This document shows positions 61,201-64,000 of a stretch of DNA of 64,000 bases, one piece after another; the stretch's first letter is position 1; each line of letters begins with the position of its first letter. The DNA comes from Proteromonas lacertae (lineage: Eukaryota > Sar > Bigyra > Opalinata > Proteromonadidae). Both the position numbers and the translations under genes were made by a program. The DNA lies in the NCBI GenBank assembly GCA_002245135.1, contig NGBS01000305.1, positions 1 through 64,000 of the forward strand, given 5' to 3'. The notes under the pieces were generated by a model that had not been told where the DNA came from, did no database searches, and saw nothing but the letters and a program-made list of their open reading frames with translations.

Positions 61201-64000
61201 ATGGATCCAACCCAAGCAACATCTCCATTGAATGATAAAGTAGTCATAGAACAAGACTCTTCCAGGGACTTCAATTTAGCTTCTCAACTATCCCAGGTAA
61301 GCAACTACACACCACTGGTAGAATCATCCTCCGAAGGTAAGGTCAAGAGATCACATAAGGAACTTCATAAGGCAGCTGAGGATCATCCAGCTAAGAAGTC
61401 ACGGGTCAACAAAGTTTATTTCATCGAAGCACTGCTGGAGGTGCCCAAGGAAGTGATTGATCCTAGCAGTATTATAAATGTACGTATTGCTATGTTCAGC
61501 TTTGCTTACTCCGCAATCGCAGCTCTTCATCATCATCAACTCAGTAAGAACGCAGCCACTGAGAATCCCGAGATGTACTCCAAGTACTTAAGCAAGTACA
61601 TCATTAACTACCAACACCCTATAGCAAATCCAATATCATCTTCCAGGCTCATCGACTCCTTTGAAGAGAACAATAACGTGGGTGTTCACATCTATCAATT
61701 GAAGGGATCGCATTTACGATTAGCCAGACGCAGTAGCTGTACTTTACCGATGACTTCTCCTGATCATATAAGTAATGCAGATGATGATGAACGTCTTACT
61801 AATAGAGATTTTGAAGATATCATTTATGATAATGCTAAAAAGTTAGTAAGGTTTAGGTTAGATGAAATAATTGATAAAAGACTTATACCTGTAGAATGTG
61901 TGCATATGAAGTTATTTAATTGGTGTAAATCGTTATATCAACATGGACCATTTTCAAGAAATAAACCTTTACATCAATACAGTTATGAATCAAATAATGA
62001 TGTTAAAATAATAGTTGATAGATTAAATAAAGCAATTGATGAATTATGTATTGCTTCAAATTATATACTTAGGAATAATCCATTTGTCGTGCTTCATCCT
62101 AAAGAAAGATTGAATGTTGTCAAATTAGAAAATAAAAGAATAATAAAAATACAAAAAGAGACAAAGGATCATACTCATCCATTTAATGAAGAAGATGATA
62201 AAGATATATATGATAGTAATAATTATGAAGCAAATACATCAGCACCAGCAAATTCATCACATAATGTTGTAGTACGTCAATCAGCTCAACCACATGCACA
62301 ACAACAACAATCACAAGATAATAATAATGATGATAATGATGATGAAGAAGATGATAATGATTTACCTGATGATCCTTATGAAGATGATCAAGGTAATTTT
62401 TTGCCTTTAGAAGATAATTCTATTCATGCACAAACAATTCAAGTATATAGTTCAAATGCAATAAATAAGATTAGAATTTTTATAAATAAGTTACTGAAAA
62501 CAAAATTTTGGTATATAACAAATCAGCAAGAAAGAACTACATTTTCAATAGCTGTATTAATATATAATTGTGTAACAGAATTATTTTACTTAAGCAAATA
62601 TAGATCACCTAGTTTAAGAGATGGTCATGCATATCCTGAACCTGCTGATTATGATAAAAGAAATATAATGGGTTTACCTTCATCTATTTCTAATGGATAT
62701 CGAATGAATTATATAGCAACAATTCAAAAAATATTAGAGTCAAATAATATAAGGGAAGGTCAAAGAGACACAAATCATTATGCAGATGCAATTATGTTTT
62801 ATATGAATAAATTAACACAAAAGAAGAAATATATTAGTTCATTTCCACCATTATTGCCAGTAGAAGAAGCATTATCTAGAGATTATAATGGAAGATATCA
62901 AGTTACAAATCCTAATAGAGGTAATGTAAATGTAAATTTTAGAAATAATGTTGAACAACAACCAGTTGTTCCACAATTACAATCATCTCAACAGCAACAA
63001 GAAGAAGAAGAATTATCTCCTATATCTTCATCATCATTACAAGATAATCGATCTCAAAATAATAATATAGATGATAATAATGAAGATACATATAATCTTA
63101 GTTATGATGATGACAATATAGCACAACCACCTCCTTTAGTTTCAAGTGATTATAATAATAATTCACCAAGAGAGGTATCACCAGTATATTCACCAGTAAC
63201 ACCACCATTAGCTCCTTATTCTCAACCACCACAACCACCACCATCATCACAACTATCAAATACAGTTCATCATTTTAGATTTGATGGTACAACAAATCAA
63301 GTTCCTTATTCGTCTATTTTGCATATAGGAATAATGGGAATGATGATGAAACTAGTGATACAGATGTTTCTGAAACAGAATGGAATGATGAATATATTTT
63401 CCATTCACTTAAATTAAAATATGATCCAAATAGTAGTAATAATATAAATTATACAAAAATTGCTGATTTAAAACCTCCTACATTTGTTTTATATAGATTT
63501 AATGATGAATCCTAATGTAGTAAATAAACCTAAAAGGAATGTAAGAGCATTTACTCTGAAAGAATTATTACGTTATTATGCAATAGATTTATTTACTAAA
63601 GTAACTTATATATATGATATACAAGGCTATATGAATAATAAATTTAAAAAAGAAAAGATTGTAATAGTAAAAGATAATGTTCATTATGATAATTTTAAAG
63701 AATATGTAAAAAAATTCAATATTCAATTACCAATTAATACACCAGATATATCCATTTAATACATTAGATAAAAAATCACTTATGCTAAGATTATACGGTT
63801 ATGACTATTATAATAATATTTATACTGAATGTCAATTAAGATTCTTTAATAATAATTTAGCTAAAGCTAAAGAAGATTTATATTTGAGATATCCTTTAAT
63901 TAATATAATTAATGATGATGAAGCTATAGAAAGAGAAGTTTTATTTCCTAAACGATATAGAGTAAATTGGAGTGAACAACCTGGTCAATCTGAAGAAGAA
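61201..64000 (+). CDS. Unrecognised, possibly element-borne protein; frame broken downstream and running off the window
   Basis: The first frame (61201-63417) has 738 codons, starting MDPTQATSPLND. An N-terminal basic patch (HPAKKSR) looks like a nuclear signal. The middle has two helical blocks (about residues 60-130 and 190-300) separated from a third (about 400-530, including NGYRMNYIATIQKILES) by Asp/Glu/Gln-rich linkers; the end is Pro/Ser/Gln-rich. Three frame changes near 63325, 63500 and 63745 are needed to continue the protein to the window edge (TECQLRFFNNNLAKAKEDLY). Codon use is GC-tolerant up to about 61770 and then abruptly AT-rich. I recognise no domain; a mobile-element structural protein or a chimeric gene are both possible. 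Confidence 0.45.

Overview
The window looks like nuclear DNA of an AT-rich, flagellated, mitochondriate single-celled eukaryote; I cannot name the lineage. The evidence is a 118-nt eukaryotic 5S rRNA gene, tightly packed genes on both strands, and many very short spliceosomal introns. The introns are mostly 25-60 nt, begin GTAT and end (A/T)TAG. Conserved genes end in TAA or TGA, so the code looks standard. Conserved eukaryotic genes include delta-COP, a class III PI3-kinase, DNA polymerase epsilon subunit 2, syntaxin-6, PAAF1 and cyclophilin. A DZIP1-like and a probable FAM227-like gene suggest a flagellum. A 2-oxoglutarate/malate carrier, a FUN14 protein and phosphatidylserine decarboxylase indicate mitochondria.

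Layout. 0-3 kb: a decayed surface-protein gene, a large imperfect inverted repeat and the 5S gene. 3.3-10.6 kb (minus): three long reading frames that join through two tiny introns into one 2,395-residue gene. It has two P-loop modules that resemble Crinkler/RHS-type (CR) effector NTPases and a C-terminal ubiquitin-specific protease. A second, internally deleted 5S copy lies upstream of its start, so the gene sits between two copies of a 5S unit. 11.2-12.7 kb: a gene that appears to fuse an H2A-like histone fold to a deoxynucleoside-kinase-like P-loop domain. 13-40 kb: a dense housekeeping block with several divergent gene pairs whose starts are tens of bases apart. It includes a class III PI3-kinase with a FYVE-like zinc finger inside its catalytic domain. 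40.2-47.1 kb: a secreted, EGF-capped repeat protein gene broken by many small indels. 47-55.8 kb: further genes, including an EYA-like protein lacking the usual catalytic Asp. 55.9-60.3 kb: a second CR-type gene, with the two P-loop modules in the opposite order and a different, nuclease-like C-terminus, enclosed by a perfect 56-bp direct repeat. 60.8-64 kb: a compositionally different segment with a hairpin at its edge and an unrecognised 738-codon frame.

The main biological theme is two related, modular, probably mobile CR-type effector genes inserted into an ordinary chromosomal region. Their paired NTPase modules are shared, while their terminal enzyme domains differ. Each is bracketed by direct repeats.

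Caveat: several conserved genes carry single-base frameshifts at short homopolymers or similar runs (19.8-21.3, 26.6-29.7 and 59.6-60 kb). Some breaks may therefore be sequencing errors rather than decay. Family assignments rest on motif recognition and were not checked by database search.
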